A DNA stretch of 64,000 nucleotides from Megasphaera hominis. GTDB taxonomy: Bacteria; Bacillota; Negativicutes; Veillonellales; Megasphaeraceae. Numbering within the stretch: position 1 is the stretch's first letter; each line of letters opens with the position of its first letter. Made by a program: the position numbers and the translations under genes. Of the stretch, positions 8,335 through 18,094 are shown one piece after another. The notes under the pieces are model-generated. The model did no database searches, was not told where the DNA came from, and saw only the letters and a program-made list of their open reading frames with translations. The DNA lies in NCBI RefSeq assembly GCF_014269395.1, contig NZ_JACOGK010000008.1, positions 1 to 64,000 of the forward strand, in the 5' to 3' direction.

Positions 8335-9495
8335 ATGAGAAAAAAAGTACAAAGAAAAGTGAAACGAGCGGTAACGAATTTCTTTCAGCAGGAAGCCTCT
8401 AGTGGCATGACACTCCTCGTCTGTGCTGTCGTAGCCATGCTGATTGCCAATACGAGCTTGGGCCCTGTCTACGAGCGTTTGTTACACACGGAACTTGCCT
8501 TAGGACCTTTGTCTATGTCGTTACTGCATTGGATTAACGACGGCCTCATGGCGATTTTCTTCTTTGTCATCGGCCTGGAAATCAAACGGGAATTCCTCTT
8601 TGGCGAACTGAAATCGCCGTCAGCGACGATTCTGCCCATTGCCGCTGCTGCCGGCGGTATGGCTGTGCCGGCCCTCTTTTTTGCTGCCTTCAATATGGGC
8701 CTGCCGTCCATCAGCGGCTGGGGCGTGCCGATGGCGACGGATATTGCCTTTTCCTTAGGCATCCTGGCCTTTGCTGCGCCGAAGGCACCGCGGGCTGTCG
8801 TCGTCTTCCTCACGGCCTTGGCCATCGTCGATGACTTAGGCGGCATTCTGGTCATTGCTATTTTTTACTCGTCAGCGCTGCAGCTATCCCTGCTTCTGGC
8901 CAGCCTCGTCGTCATGGCCCTCTTATTTCTGGCCTGCAAGAAAGAGATTTCCTTCTTTCCCTTGTATCTCGCAGGAGGACTTATCCTTTGGTACCTTTTC
9001 CTGCGCGGCGGCATCCATCCGACCATTGCCGGCGTCATCCTGGGCCTGTCTATTCCGGCCGGCACAGAAGCAACCCATGCCAAGAGTCTCCTCAGCAAGG
9101 TGGAGCACCGGCTTACGCCCTGGTCAGCCTACGGCGTCATGCCTATCTTTGCCCTTTCTAATGCCGGCATTTCCCTCATCAGCAGCAGTATGGCCACCTT
9201 TGCTTCGCCCATCAGCCTGGGCATCCTGGCCGGCCTCTTCCTCGGCAAGCCTATTGGCATCTTCGGCATGACCTGGATCCTTATCAAAAGCCGCATTGCC
9301 TCGTTGCCGCACGGCGTCAAGCTGGGCCACTTCCTCGGCGCCGGCATGCTCGGCGGCATTGGCTTTACCATGTCTCTTTTTATCGCCGCCCTGGCCTTTC
9401 CCGACGCAGGCAGCCTCAATACGGCCAAGCTTGCCATCGTCAGCGCCTCCGTCCTCTCCGGTATTGCCGGCGCCCTCGTCCTAAAGCGCCTCTGA
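8335..9495 (+). CDS. nhaA: Na+/H+ antiporter NhaA
   Basis: 386 residues with about 12 hydrophobic segments. NhaA hallmarks include FFFVIGLEIKREF (about 75-87), MATDIAFSLGIL with D136, and the paired ion-binding aspartates D166-D167 in LAIVDDLGG, followed by a C-terminal GIGFTMSLFIA. The protein exchanges cytoplasmic Na+ for external protons and, beside a Na+-pumping decarboxylase system, contributes to sodium balance. GAAAGGAAGG precedes the ATG. The gene starts just past the thioesterase's own promoter region and is transcribed away from it. Confidence 0.9.
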   Translation: MRKKVQRKVKRAVTNFFQQEASSGMTLLVCAVVAMLIANTSLGPVYERLLHTELALGPLSMSLLHWINDGLMAIFFFVIGLEIKREFLFGELKSPSATILPIAAAAGGMAVPALFFAAFNMGLPSISGWGVPMATDIAFSLGILAFAAPKAPRAVVVFLTALAIVDDLGGILVIAIFYSSALQLSLLLASLVVMALLFLACKKEISFFPLYLAGGLILWYLFLRGGIHPTIAGVILGLSIPAGTEATHAKSLLSKVEHRLTPWSAYGVMPIFALSNAGISLISSSMATFASPISLGILAGLFLGKPIGIFGMTWILIKSRIASLPHGVKLGHFLGAGMLGGIGFTMSLFIAALAFPDAGSLNTAKLAIVSASVLSGIAGALVLKRL

Positions 9496-9534
9496 TGGCC
9501 CCGGCAGGGCTGTACATAGGCGTAAAATCTGTAC

Positions 9535-9563
9535 TTGACGGTGTGAGTATGGTAAAATAATAT
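9535..9563 (+). promoter_or_regulatory. Promoter of the envelope-glycan block
   Basis: TTGACG (9535-9540), a 17-base spacer and TAATAT (9558-9563) lie about 125 bases before the next start codon. The rest of the 192-base gap shows no strong structure. Confidence 0.55.
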
Positions 9564-9687
9564 AATGTGTAATGCAAAAAAGACTTCCGTACGCCGGTGT
9601 TTTTGACGGCCCTGTGGGAGCAAGTTCATATCCTGCCGGAGCGGCCTGAATCGCTCCAGACAGGATGGATAAAAGAGAGGTAAAGGC

Positions 9688-11715
9688 ATGTTTGAACAAT
9701 TCTTTTTAGGAGCCCAGCAGGATCTCAAATTATTCATTTGTTTTCCCATTTTGTGTGCTATCTTCCGGGCTATCTTCATTGCTACGCAAAAGCCCGACGG
9801 ATCCCTTGAAGGGAAGGGGAAGGCTTTATTCCAGTGCTTCCGCTTCGGCTTTTGGTGGGGCATGGACATCAACGCCTACGTGTTCGTCTTGTCCCTGGTA
9901 GTCGTGACACTGCCGGGTTTATTTTTTGCTCCCTGGGCCGCTCACGGTGATAAGATCCGCCTGGTCCTGGGCATGATCTATGCCATGGCTATATACTTGG
10001 CCTTCATTGGCAAGCAGATTTTTTACGCGCAATTCCACGATATTTTCAATAATATCGTTTTCTTAGGGGAGAAGGCAGAAAAGAACAACCTCGTCGATGT
10101 CTTCTTCAACCAGTATCACGGTGCCCGCCGCCTGGCCTGCATCGTTCCCTATGCCATCCTGGTCTATTTCGGCATCTACGGCATTTTGCACACGCCGGTG
10201 CTGGCCTATCCGCACTTTGCCGGTGCCTGGGCCTATGTGTTCAACACGGTCATCGTCCTGGCTCTCATTGCGTTCTTCTATTTCTTCCGTTACGGCGGCA
10301 CGTTCATGCACGACGATAAGCCCGAATGGGATACGATTCCCGATATCGTCAAAGACGATCCCTTCCTGTCCAAGGCGACAGTGGACGATCTCATCGCCTT
10401 AAAGCTTCTCAAGCGGCAGCGCCTGGGCGTAACGATGCAGCGGAGCGACAAAGAAAATCTGGAACTGGCTAAGCCCCTCATCGAAGCAAAGGGCGGCAGC
10501 GTAGCGTCTTATGACGACGCCCTCAAAGCTTTTACGCATGTCGCCAAGGGGCCGAAGATGAAATTGCCGTCTCATATTTTCCTCATCGTCGGTGAAAGCT
10601 ACTCCCAGCAGTATTTCGACCCGGCCTTTGCCGATCTGCACGTTGCCGACCGGGGCAAGGCGTTTATGGACGATCCCCATACGGCGTGGATCCGCACGGC
10701 CCTTTCGGCAGGGATCATTTCCCGTCCCTCTATCGTCAGCCTCATGCTGGGGATTTTTGATGCGGGGTTAGAACTGAACGAACGGGAACAATTCTGGCAG
10801 GGGACCTTGCCGACGTCTATGCCCGTACAGCTGCGGAAACTTGGCTACAAAACGAATTACTGGTACGGCGGCAGCATGGCCCATGGCAACTTCAATCATT
10901 TTGCGCCGGCCTGCGGCTTTGATCATGCCTATTCGGCCACGGATATTTGCGATCCTGACGCGCCGCGCTCATGGGTCGGCGTCTATGACCACATTTTCCT
11001 CGGCAAAGCAGGGGAGATGATTCAGGCCGATCAGGCTCCGTTACAGTTCCATTATCTCTATACGACGTCCAATCACGGCCCTTACAAGATGCCTATGAAG
11101 AAGCTGGGCTTTGAAGCTGAAAAAATACTGAACGTAAAGGATGACGTGCTGAAGGAAAAAATCATTCCTAAGATTCTTGGCGCTTTCTGGTATTCAGACA
11201 AGGCGATTAACGATTTTATCGACGAAATGAAACGGCTCTATCCGGATAGTCTCTTCATCGTTACCGGCGACCATGGCTGCCATTGCTCAGAATTACAGCA
11301 CACGTCCTTCATGAAGCGGGAATATACCTTTCGGGAGCTCCATTCGCCGGTCCTCATGTTCCAGCATCCGAACCTCGACAAGGACTCCTTGGCAAATAAC
11401 GTCATCGGTGGTCATATGAATATCCTGCCGACTATCATGGAACTCATTGCGCCTCAGGGCTTTACGTATTATTCCCTCTTTTCGTCTCTGACGGAACCGG
11501 TAACGCAGTGTGTGACGCCTTATCACTGGGCAACGAATGAATTCGTCGGCGGCTGTGATGAACAGTATTACCAGAAGCTCAGCGCTGTCAGAGGGGACGA
11601 TGTCATCCGCGGGACGACACCTTTTGCTGTCGAATGTGAAGCCGAAAAGAGTTTGTCTGCCTATATTTTGCAGCATCCGGAATTATTGCAGTCCGTGCCA
11701 GACCTGCTCAACTAG
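9688..11715 (+). CDS. LTA-synthase/MdoB-like membrane sulfatase-fold transferase
   Basis: 675 residues. The N-terminal part (about 1-205) has roughly five hydrophobic segments; the C-terminal part (about 290-590) is a sulfatase-fold catalytic domain. Metal-site motifs are FLIVGESYSQ, a candidate nucleophile serine in SRPSIVSLMLG and VTGDHGCHCS. Relatives transfer phosphoglycerol or phosphoethanolamine from phospholipid head groups to glycans or lipids on the outer face of the inner membrane. In this diderm context the acceptor is probably LPS or a periplasmic glycan, not lipoteichoic acid. It is the first gene of a co-directional run that reaches 21872. Confidence 0.72.
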   Translation: MFEQFFLGAQQDLKLFICFPILCAIFRAIFIATQKPDGSLEGKGKALFQCFRFGFWWGMDINAYVFVLSLVVVTLPGLFFAPWAAHGDKIRLVLGMIYAMAIYLAFIGKQIFYAQFHDIFNNIVFLGEKAEKNNLVDVFFNQYHGARRLACIVPYAILVYFGIYGILHTPVLAYPHFAGAWAYVFNTVIVLALIAFFYFFRYGGTFMHDDKPEWDTIPDIVKDDPFLSKATVDDLIALKLLKRQRLGVTMQRSDKENLELAKPLIEAKGGSVASYDDALKAFTHVAKGPKMKLPSHIFLIVGESYSQQYFDPAFADLHVADRGKAFMDDPHTAWIRTALSAGIISRPSIVSLMLGIFDAGLELNEREQFWQGTLPTSMPVQLRKLGYKTNYWYGGSMAHGNFNHFAPACGFDHAYSATDICDPDAPRSWVGVYDHIFLGKAGEMIQADQAPLQFHYLYTTSNHGPYKMPMKKLGFEAEKILNVKDDVLKEKIIPKILGAFWYSDKAINDFIDEMKRLYPDSLFIVTGDHGCHCSELQHTSFMKREYTFRELHSPVLMFQHPNLDKDSLANNVIGGHMNILPTIMELIAPQGFTYYSLFSSLTEPVTQCVTPYHWATNEFVGGCDEQYYQKLSAVRGDDVIRGTTPFAVECEAEKSLSAYILQHPELLQSVPDLLN

Positions 11716-11751
11716 TAAGCCTGTCGCGACCTTGTATGGGGAGCGGAAAAA

Positions 11752-12963
11752 ATGAAAGAAATAGTGACCCGTAAGCGGGACTGGATTCGCCAGTTGCCCC
11801 TGTTTTTGCTGGTAGCCGGCTGTGGCGTGTCGTCAGGCATGGTCATGGCCCTTGCCGCTATTTTGTATGTAGTGCTCTGCCGTCAGTACCATGAGCCCTT
11901 TCTTGGGCCGGTCATCAGAGGCCGTCATTTCAAACAAAGTTTGCAGGTCATCGCGATTGCCTTGGTGGCGGCTTGTATTACAGTGCCCTTCAACGGCGGG
12001 AGCGTGACTTTGCTTCTTACCTATATTTCCTGCCTGGCTCCGTTTTTGCTGGCTGTGCTTATGATGCGGCCCGGCACGAAGACCTATCATGCTATTTGGT
12101 ACGGTGTCATGGCAGCCCTTATTTGGCTCTGCCTGGTCGTGCTCATCCATCCAGGCTGGCAGGACCGGCGCCTGTCCGGCCCTTTTGACAGCCCGCAGAC
12201 GCTGGCAGGGTTCTTGACCCTTTTGGTGCCGATCGTGTTCTTTGGTGCTGTGAAGTACCGCTATCATCTGCGTTCGCGCAGTATCCTTTCCCTGGTTCTC
12301 TGCATTCTGGCCATGATCATGCTTATCTGCACGGGCTCCCGCAATGGCTATCTTACCTTTGCCATTGGCTGTGTTATTCTGGCCGGGCTCGTCTATCACT
12401 GCCGGGACCTGGTATCCCTCAAGCTTATGGGGGCAGCCGTCGTCATTGCCTGCCTGGGCGTGGCCAGCATTTCCCCGGCCTATATGTCTCAGAGCGTGCG
12501 CCGCGAGCTTGGCCGGGCCAACCGCATCTATCTAGCAGAAACGAGTCTTGACATAGTCCGGGAGCATCCTCTCGTTGGCATCGGGATGGGGAACTGGAGT
12601 AACGTATACGAAACCACCTATGCTGCGCACAATCCCAGTAGTACCGTGCGTAGGCCTTCGCCAGGCAACGTGTATCTGCAGAGTATGGCGGAAACCGGTC
12701 TCATCGGTTTCGCCGGCTTCCTCTGTCTCATCCTTTGGCAGGGCAAGGAAATCATCTCCTGCTTACGGAACGTGTACCGGCGCAAACAACGTGCCTTTCC
12801 CTGGCTGGCCAGCCTGAGTTTGGCACTCCTTTCAGTATATATTTTTGGGTTCCTGGACGATACCTTCTTTGGCCGCCCGCTGTTACAGTTCTATTGGCTC
12901 TTGTGGGGCCTCTGTCTGGGAACGATAGCCTTTTCGGAAAAGGAGGCTGATCCGATTGAATGA
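11752..12963 (+). CDS. O-antigen ligase/polymerase family membrane protein (Wzy_C), copy 1
   Basis: 403 residues with about ten to twelve hydrophobic segments. The large periplasmic loop between late helices carries LVGIGMGNWSNVY and an RPSPGNVYLQ segment, typical of the Wzy_C/WaaL fold that joins undecaprenyl-linked glycan to lipid A-core or polymerises repeat units. Ligase and polymerase cannot be separated by sequence alone. GGGGAGCGG precedes the ATG, 36 bases after the upstream gene. It overlaps the next glycosyltransferase by eight bases. A second member of the family occurs at 16871. Confidence 0.72.
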   Translation: MKEIVTRKRDWIRQLPLFLLVAGCGVSSGMVMALAAILYVVLCRQYHEPFLGPVIRGRHFKQSLQVIAIALVAACITVPFNGGSVTLLLTYISCLAPFLLAVLMMRPGTKTYHAIWYGVMAALIWLCLVVLIHPGWQDRRLSGPFDSPQTLAGFLTLLVPIVFFGAVKYRYHLRSRSILSLVLCILAMIMLICTGSRNGYLTFAIGCVILAGLVYHCRDLVSLKLMGAAVVIACLGVASISPAYMSQSVRRELGRANRIYLAETSLDIVREHPLVGIGMGNWSNVYETTYAAHNPSSTVRRPSPGNVYLQSMAETGLIGFAGFLCLILWQGKEIISCLRNVYRRKQRAFPWLASLSLALLSVYIFGFLDDTFFGRPLLQFYWLLWGLCLGTIAFSEKEADPIE

Positions 12964-13945
12964 TTTATTAAGTGTTATTGTGCCTGTCTATCAGGATGCG
13001 GCCTCGTTGCCTCAGACCCTGCAAGCTATCTTGGGGCAGACCTATACGAATCTTGAAGTACTTCTCATCAACGATGGCTCCCAGGATCAAAGCCTGGAAG
13101 TTTGCCAAGCAGCGGCGGCTAAGGATACCCGCGTGCGCGTTCTCACTAAGGAACACGGCGGCGCCAGCGCGGCCCGTAACCTTGGCCTGCATGAAGCTAA
13201 GGGCAAATACATTGCCTTTGTCGACGCCGATGACTGCATCGACGCCCGCATGTATGAAGCCATGCTGGCCGTCATGAAGCGGCAACATGCGGATATTGTC
13301 AATTGCCGCATGGTCCGGGAAACGGCCTATATGCCTACAGCCTATACAGAAAAATCGGTCACTGTCTCAGACCAGCCCTTGACCTGTCTTACAAAGCGGG
13401 GCTGCTCTATCAACAGTATCCTCAATAAGGTCTTTACGCGTGACGTCATTGGCGATACGCATTTTGACGACACCATTTCCTTCCTGGAAGACAAGCTCTT
13501 CGTCACGATGGCCTTTTTTAACGCCCATAAGGTGGCTTTTGTAGATAATGTGTTCTATCACTATCTCCAGCATGAGGATGGCCTGTCCTGGCAGGATACG
13601 TTTGCTACGTGGGACGGCAATTTCCGCGTCAATGAACGCATCTATTGGCGCATGAAGGAAAGCGTAAAAGCCGGCACAGACCTGGAGCAGGCAGCCTACC
13701 GTAATTACATCCGTTCCGTCCTGGACCTCCTGCGCTATGCCGTAAAGCACCGGGAACGTGACCTCTACGAAGAAACGCGGTCTTCCTATGGCTGGGACCT
13801 CATGCAATTTTTGCAGGGACAAAAGCTGGGCTTTTTCAAGAAGCTGGAATACCAGACCTATACGAGTTCCTATTTCCTGGCCTCCCTGTTTCACTATCAC
13901 TTCGGCAAAAAGAAGCTTCTCGTCAGCCGCAAGGGCAGAGAGTAA
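12956..13945 (+). CDS. Family 2 glycosyltransferase
   Basis: 329 residues from a TTG start that overlaps the previous stop; AAAAGGAGG lies nine bases upstream. The N-terminal GT-A domain shows SVIVPVYQDA (6-15), LINDGSQD (37-44), GGASAARNLG (68-77) and the metal-binding VDADDC at 89-94. The C-terminal half is a mixed helical region without a recognised domain. It should transfer a nucleotide-activated sugar to a growing LPS or capsule oligosaccharide at the cytoplasmic face of the membrane. Donor and acceptor are not deducible. Confidence 0.8.
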   Translation: MNDLLSVIVPVYQDAASLPQTLQAILGQTYTNLEVLLINDGSQDQSLEVCQAAAAKDTRVRVLTKEHGGASAARNLGLHEAKGKYIAFVDADDCIDARMYEAMLAVMKRQHADIVNCRMVRETAYMPTAYTEKSVTVSDQPLTCLTKRGCSINSILNKVFTRDVIGDTHFDDTISFLEDKLFVTMAFFNAHKVAFVDNVFYHYLQHEDGLSWQDTFATWDGNFRVNERIYWRMKESVKAGTDLEQAAYRNYIRSVLDLLRYAVKHRERDLYEETRSSYGWDLMQFLQGQKLGFFKKLEYQTYTSSYFLASLFHYHFGKKKLLVSRKGRE

Positions 13946-13987
13946 GAAGAATTTACAGAGTATTAGCTGTCTGGTAAGCACGGAAAG

Positions 13988-14068
13988 TAGTCAGTCCTAT
14001 GAAAAAATGATATACTCTAATACGTAACACCAGCACCCATGCCGGCAGGCAGGAAAACCCTGCCTGCC
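13988..14068 (+). promoter_or_regulatory. Possible internal promoter and GC-rich hairpin before the VirK-like gene
   Basis: TAGTCA (13988-13993), 17 bases and TATACT (14011-14016) suggest an internal promoter. Just after it, GCAGGCAGG-aaaa-CCTGCCTGC (about 14045-14068) forms a very stable hairpin without a T run. It could slow transcription or stabilise the downstream mRNA. The gap is 156 bases and has no ORF. Confidence 0.35.
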
Positions 14069-14101
14069 ACATCGTAATAGCAAGTAGAAAGGAACGGATC
14101 G

Positions 14102-15109
14102 ATGCACAGCATATCTCATTTTTGGAACGTCTCCCGTGGCATTTATGGACCACGTAACTTTAAGGAAAATAAGCGGGCCGTCGTCTTCTTCGTCAGAGCC
14201 ATTTCCAACCGCGCTCTTTTTGAAGAATTATATACCTTCTTTGATCAATATCCGCCTATGAAAGGCTTTTTGGAAACCCATGATCCGGATTTCCAGGAAG
14301 TCATGACGCGCGTCTTCTTGTTTAAAAACTCGACCATGCGCCAGCGCCTGGACGCAGTGGAGCATCACTTTACCATTTTGCGCCAGTTCTTTTCTGATGA
14401 CGTCATCAAAGAAATCTATTGGGGCAAAGGCTATACCCTGTGGCAGTCCCAGGATGCAGCAAATCCCTTGAAGGTACGGCTTATTTTTGATACGGGCCAG
14501 CGTAAGGAAGGCTTTTTGTCCCTCTATCTCTATAGCCGTGAAGATATGCTCTATCATTTCAATTTCCGCTTTGATTACAATAAAGCCGGCGAACCGGCCC
14601 TTTATATCGGTACCCTCCAGGGTTCGAAAGAAGGCCTGGAACTGACAAAGGAAATCACGAAAAAGCTCTTTGGCTACCGGCCGAAGAATTTTATCCTCTA
14701 TTTGCTGCGTATTTTTACGCAGACTTTGGGCATTAAAGACCTCTATGCCATTACCGATGCAGGCTTTTATACGAATAGCCATATCCTGCGCGGTAACCGC
14801 AGCAAGAAAACCAGCCTCGATGTATTCTGGAAAGAAGAAGGTGCCGAAGCGACGCCGTCGGAAGAATTCTACTGGCAAATGCCGATTACGGAAAAACGCC
14901 GCAAATACGACGATATCCCTTCGCGCAAGCGCAATCTCTTCCGCAAACGCTATCTCCTCATGGATGACATCATCCCTGATTACATTGCACACGTAAAAGA
15001 GCTCTTCCGTGACGATTTCCGGCCTACGCCGTCGGCCATCGACGAAGCGGCCATTACGGAAAAGCCAGCTGATTACGATCCCATTGAAGCGCCTAAAACG
15101 CAGGAGTAA
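14102..15109 (+). CDS. VirK/YbjX (DUF535) family protein
   Basis: 335 residues, soluble, no signal peptide. The central segment with YHFNFRFDYN and GEPALYIGTLQGSKEGLELTK (split here by the reading of the family) is the DUF535 signature shared with Shigella VirK and E. coli YbjX. These affect outer-membrane lipid A or virulence-protein placement, but their biochemical function is unsettled. The last 40 residues are acidic and probably disordered. GAAAGGAACG precedes the ATG. Its place among LPS glycosyltransferases agrees with an envelope role. Confidence 0.72.
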   Translation: MHSISHFWNVSRGIYGPRNFKENKRAVVFFVRAISNRALFEELYTFFDQYPPMKGFLETHDPDFQEVMTRVFLFKNSTMRQRLDAVEHHFTILRQFFSDDVIKEIYWGKGYTLWQSQDAANPLKVRLIFDTGQRKEGFLSLYLYSREDMLYHFNFRFDYNKAGEPALYIGTLQGSKEGLELTKEITKKLFGYRPKNFILYLLRIFTQTLGIKDLYAITDAGFYTNSHILRGNRSKKTSLDVFWKEEGAEATPSEEFYWQMPITEKRRKYDDIPSRKRNLFRKRYLLMDDIIPDYIAHVKELFRDDFRPTPSAIDEAAITEKPADYDPIEAPKTQE

Positions 15110-15118
15110 GGAGCCGTT

Positions 15119-15874
15119 ATGAACTCATTAGCCGTGATCATCTTAACGAAAAACGAAGAAGTCAATATTGTCGATGCCATCGAAGCGGCCAAAGCCTGCG
15201 CCACGGAAGTCCTCGTCGTCGATTCGGGCAGTACGGATGGTACGGTCGAATTGGCTAAGGCTCATGGCGCCCGCGTCGTTTTCCGGGCCTGGACCAATGA
15301 CTTCGCCGCCCAGCGTAACTTTGCCCTGACGCAGACCGAGGCTGACTGGGTTTTCTACGTCGATGCCGATGAACGCATTACGCCGGACCTGGCGCAGGCC
15401 GTAGAGCAGGTCATCGCTGCAAACGAAGCCAAGCAATACAGCGTAACCCGTAAATCCGTCGCTTTTGGCACGAAATTCAATCACGGCGTTTTGAAGCCGG
15501 ACCACGTAGCCCGCCTCTTTCCGCGCACGGCTGTGACCTGGGTCAATCCCGTACACGAACACCCGGAATGCGACCTGCCCTTAGTACAATTGCCGGGCTA
15601 TTTGGAGCATTACACGTATCGCTCGTGGGCCCAGTGGGAAGGGAAGGTCATGCAGTATACGTCCATTTGGGCAGAAGAAGCCTATGAACGGGGACGGCGC
15701 ATTTCCTTGAGCGGCGTCTTTCTCCATAGCTTGGGGGGCTTTTTCAAGATGTTTTTCGGCCGCTTGGGCTTCCTCGATGGCTGGATGGGCGTCTTTATGT
15801 GCTGCCATCACTTTTTTTATGAAACCATGAAATACCTGAAATTACATGAACAGCAACGGATGAAACAAAAATAA
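15119..15874 (+). CDS. Family 2 glycosyltransferase, WaaE/KdtX-like
   Basis: 251 residues. LAVIILTKNEEVNI (4-17), VVDSGSTDGT (33-42), FAAQRNFAL (62-70) and the catalytic VDADERIT (81-88) define the LPS-core type of GT2 enzymes such as WaaE/KdtX, which add glucose to the first heptose of the inner core. The basic, hydrophobic C-terminus (about 200-235) can sit on the membrane. AAGGAGCC precedes the ATG, nine bases after the DUF535 stop. The exact linkage is inference. Confidence 0.78.
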   Translation: MNSLAVIILTKNEEVNIVDAIEAAKACATEVLVVDSGSTDGTVELAKAHGARVVFRAWTNDFAAQRNFALTQTEADWVFYVDADERITPDLAQAVEQVIAANEAKQYSVTRKSVAFGTKFNHGVLKPDHVARLFPRTAVTWVNPVHEHPECDLPLVQLPGYLEHYTYRSWAQWEGKVMQYTSIWAEEAYERGRRISLSGVFLHSLGGFFKMFFGRLGFLDGWMGVFMCCHHFFYETMKYLKLHEQQRMKQK

Positions 15875-15927
15875 GGCAGGGGAATGCGTATCCCTGTGTA
15901 CGTAATACTGGAAATGAGGAGAATTGT

Positions 15928-16860
15928 ATGGATGAAATAGCCGTAGCCGTAGCCGCCGATGACCGCTATGCCCAGCATGGTGCCGTAGCCTGTGCGTCGA
16001 TTTTGCTGCAGCACCAAAGGGGCTGCCCTGTACACGTATATTTCTTGAGCGACAATATATCAAAAGAAAAAGAAGCTGCCATTACGGCTACCGTTACCCG
16101 TCTCCAGGGAAAGATTTCCTTTATTGCTACCGGTGACATTGCCATCCAGGCCCATACGAGCGGCCATATCAACCGGGCGGCCTATTTGCGTCTCATGCTG
16201 GACCAGCTCCTGCCGGAAAACGTTACGAAAGTGATATATCTGGATACAGATTTGCTGGTGTTGGATGATATAGAAACCCTTTGGCATACGCCTCTGGAAG
16301 GCAAACCCATGGCGGCCGTACCAGACCTGGGTATTCTCTGCTCCAAACGCATGGTAAAGCAAAAGGAAGCAACCCTGGGCATTCCTGCAGGAGATTTGTA
16401 CTTTAATTCCGGCGTCATGGTATTGGACCTTGCAGCCTGGCGAAGCCATCACTACGGCCAGCAGGTATTGGAAAAAGTAGCCCAAGGTGCGTTCCGCCAC
16501 CACGATCAGGACGGACTGAACCTGGTTTTTAAAGACAATTGGCAGGCCTTGCCCCTGCGCTGGAATGTCATTCCGCCCATCTTTACGCTGCCCCTGAAGG
16601 TGCTCACTCATAGTAACTGGCGCCATAAGGCGATAGAAGCAGCCAAACATCCGGCCGTCTTTCATTGGGCCGGACGCTATAAGCCCTGGGAATTTGAACG
16701 GGACGGGGCTTTTAACGAGCGCTATTACGACGTCTTGAAAGAAACGGCCTTTGCCGATGTGGCGATGCCGCAACCGAGTGCCGATATGAAAGGGAAATCG
16801 ATTGGACGCCAGGAATTCCGGATGAAAGTGGCGAAGATGTGGGAAAGAATATTGTCATAG
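15928..16860 (+). CDS. Family 8 glycosyltransferase (LPS glucosyl/galactosyltransferase type), copy 1
   Basis: 310 residues. The GT8 core is clear: VACASILLQH near 20-29, HINRAAYLRLML (80-91), the Mn-binding DTD motif D106-T-D108 in VIYLDTDLLVLDD, YFNSGVMVLDL (about 154-164), a helix with HHDQDGLN, and a final FHWAGRYKPW. Such enzymes (RfaI/RfaJ, LgtC) add glucose or galactose to LPS outer core with retention. GAGGAG lies before the ATG. A more divergent GT8 protein is encoded at 20877. Confidence 0.82.
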   Translation: MDEIAVAVAADDRYAQHGAVACASILLQHQRGCPVHVYFLSDNISKEKEAAITATVTRLQGKISFIATGDIAIQAHTSGHINRAAYLRLMLDQLLPENVTKVIYLDTDLLVLDDIETLWHTPLEGKPMAAVPDLGILCSKRMVKQKEATLGIPAGDLYFNSGVMVLDLAAWRSHHYGQQVLEKVAQGAFRHHDQDGLNLVFKDNWQALPLRWNVIPPIFTLPLKVLTHSNWRHKAIEAAKHPAVFHWAGRYKPWEFERDGAFNERYYDVLKETAFADVAMPQPSADMKGKSIGRQEFRMKVAKMWERILS

Positions 16861-16870
16861 GGAGTGTAAC

Positions 16871-18094
16871 ATGAAGATATGCATCAATAGGGAAAATCTG
16901 CTTAGTGTGGCCTTAAATTTATTTGTACTGTTTGTCTGTAGCACAAAGTGGAATGCCGGATTCAGCATTAGTGCAGGCTTGATCGTAGTTCTGCTTATCT
17001 GGTTTTTAAGAAAAAAAGAGAAGTTTGCATTGCCACCGTTAAGCTTTTTTGGCCCTTACATTTTTTTCTTGGCAATGGTGTCCTTGGCATCTTTTCTGAC
17101 GGGAGATGCAGGATCTATGCGGACTGCCAGGAACTTTATCGCATATTCACTTCCTGTTTGGGTAACGTATTTTGGCTTTCAAAAGGCCAATCATGACTGG
17201 TCATCCTTCCAGTGGGGCCTTTTGGGTGGCAGCTGGGTTTTGGCTTATTATCCGTTGCAGGCTATCCTGGCCGGACACATATATGAACGTTTGCGTGGAC
17301 CTTTTGCATCGTATAATCATATGTCCATGACGCTTGAAGTATTATTGCCTTTCTTATACTTAGCAACATTTCACCATTGGCGTAGCGGAGAAGGAAAGAA
17401 AAGGATACTCTATACCCTGCTTTTCGGGTGTACGGCTGTCTTTATGACGGGCACCCTATTGATGGCTCAATCACGTGGTGGTACGGCAGGCTTTGGCGTA
17501 GGCCTTTTAACTGTTGCCATATATGCATGGTTGACGCATAAGAAAACCTGGAAAATGCCTCTGCGGACAATTGTTTTTTGCCTGATCTTAGCCGTGTCGG
17601 GGAGTGGCTTTTACGCCTTTACCAATACGTATCAAACACGCTCGTATGATAATGAACGGGTATTGTTGCTTCACTCTGCCTACCATATGTGGCAAGATCA
17701 TAAGGTATACGGCGTAGGCTTTGACCGCTGGAACAAGGAATATCAGGCCCATTACATTTTACCGGGCGCGCATGAACCAACCTTGACCTTGCCGCATAAT
17801 AATGTGGCCAACTTCTTTTCCGGCACAGGAACCTTGGGCGGCGCCGGATATTTGGTATTTTTAGGCAGCAATCTGCTATTGTTGCTCTATTTGACCAAAA
17901 AATATCCGAAAAATCTGATTCCCTATGGGATGCTTTGGTACTGTATAGGGCTTCTGCTTGTTCATGGTATGGTAGATAATACGTTTTATGCAAAATATGA
18001 ACTCCATTTGTATTTTACTTTTTGGGGCATTACCTTAGCTAGTTGTACGCATAATAAATTGAAACAGTCTAATGGGGGAAAGACTGATGAGTAA
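16871..18094 (+). CDS. O-antigen ligase/polymerase family membrane protein (Wzy_C), copy 2
   Basis: 407 residues with about ten to twelve hydrophobic segments. The loop with AQSRGGTAGFGVG and a later YGVGFDRWNKEYQ plus LPHNNVANF resembles WaaL-type ligases, in which a late periplasmic loop holds a key histidine. It is not a close duplicate of the copy at 11752; the two align only in the general fold. GGGAGTG precedes the ATG. Having two such proteins in one locus fits one ligase and one polymerase, but which is which is not settled by sequence. The gene is more AT-rich than those before it. Confidence 0.72.
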   Translation: MKICINRENLLSVALNLFVLFVCSTKWNAGFSISAGLIVVLLIWFLRKKEKFALPPLSFFGPYIFFLAMVSLASFLTGDAGSMRTARNFIAYSLPVWVTYFGFQKANHDWSSFQWGLLGGSWVLAYYPLQAILAGHIYERLRGPFASYNHMSMTLEVLLPFLYLATFHHWRSGEGKKRILYTLLFGCTAVFMTGTLLMAQSRGGTAGFGVGLLTVAIYAWLTHKKTWKMPLRTIVFCLILAVSGSGFYAFTNTYQTRSYDNERVLLLHSAYHMWQDHKVYGVGFDRWNKEYQAHYILPGAHEPTLTLPHNNVANFFSGTGTLGGAGYLVFLGSNLLLLLYLTKKYPKNLIPYGMLWYCIGLLLVHGMVDNTFYAKYELHLYFTFWGITLASCTHNKLKQSNGGKTDE

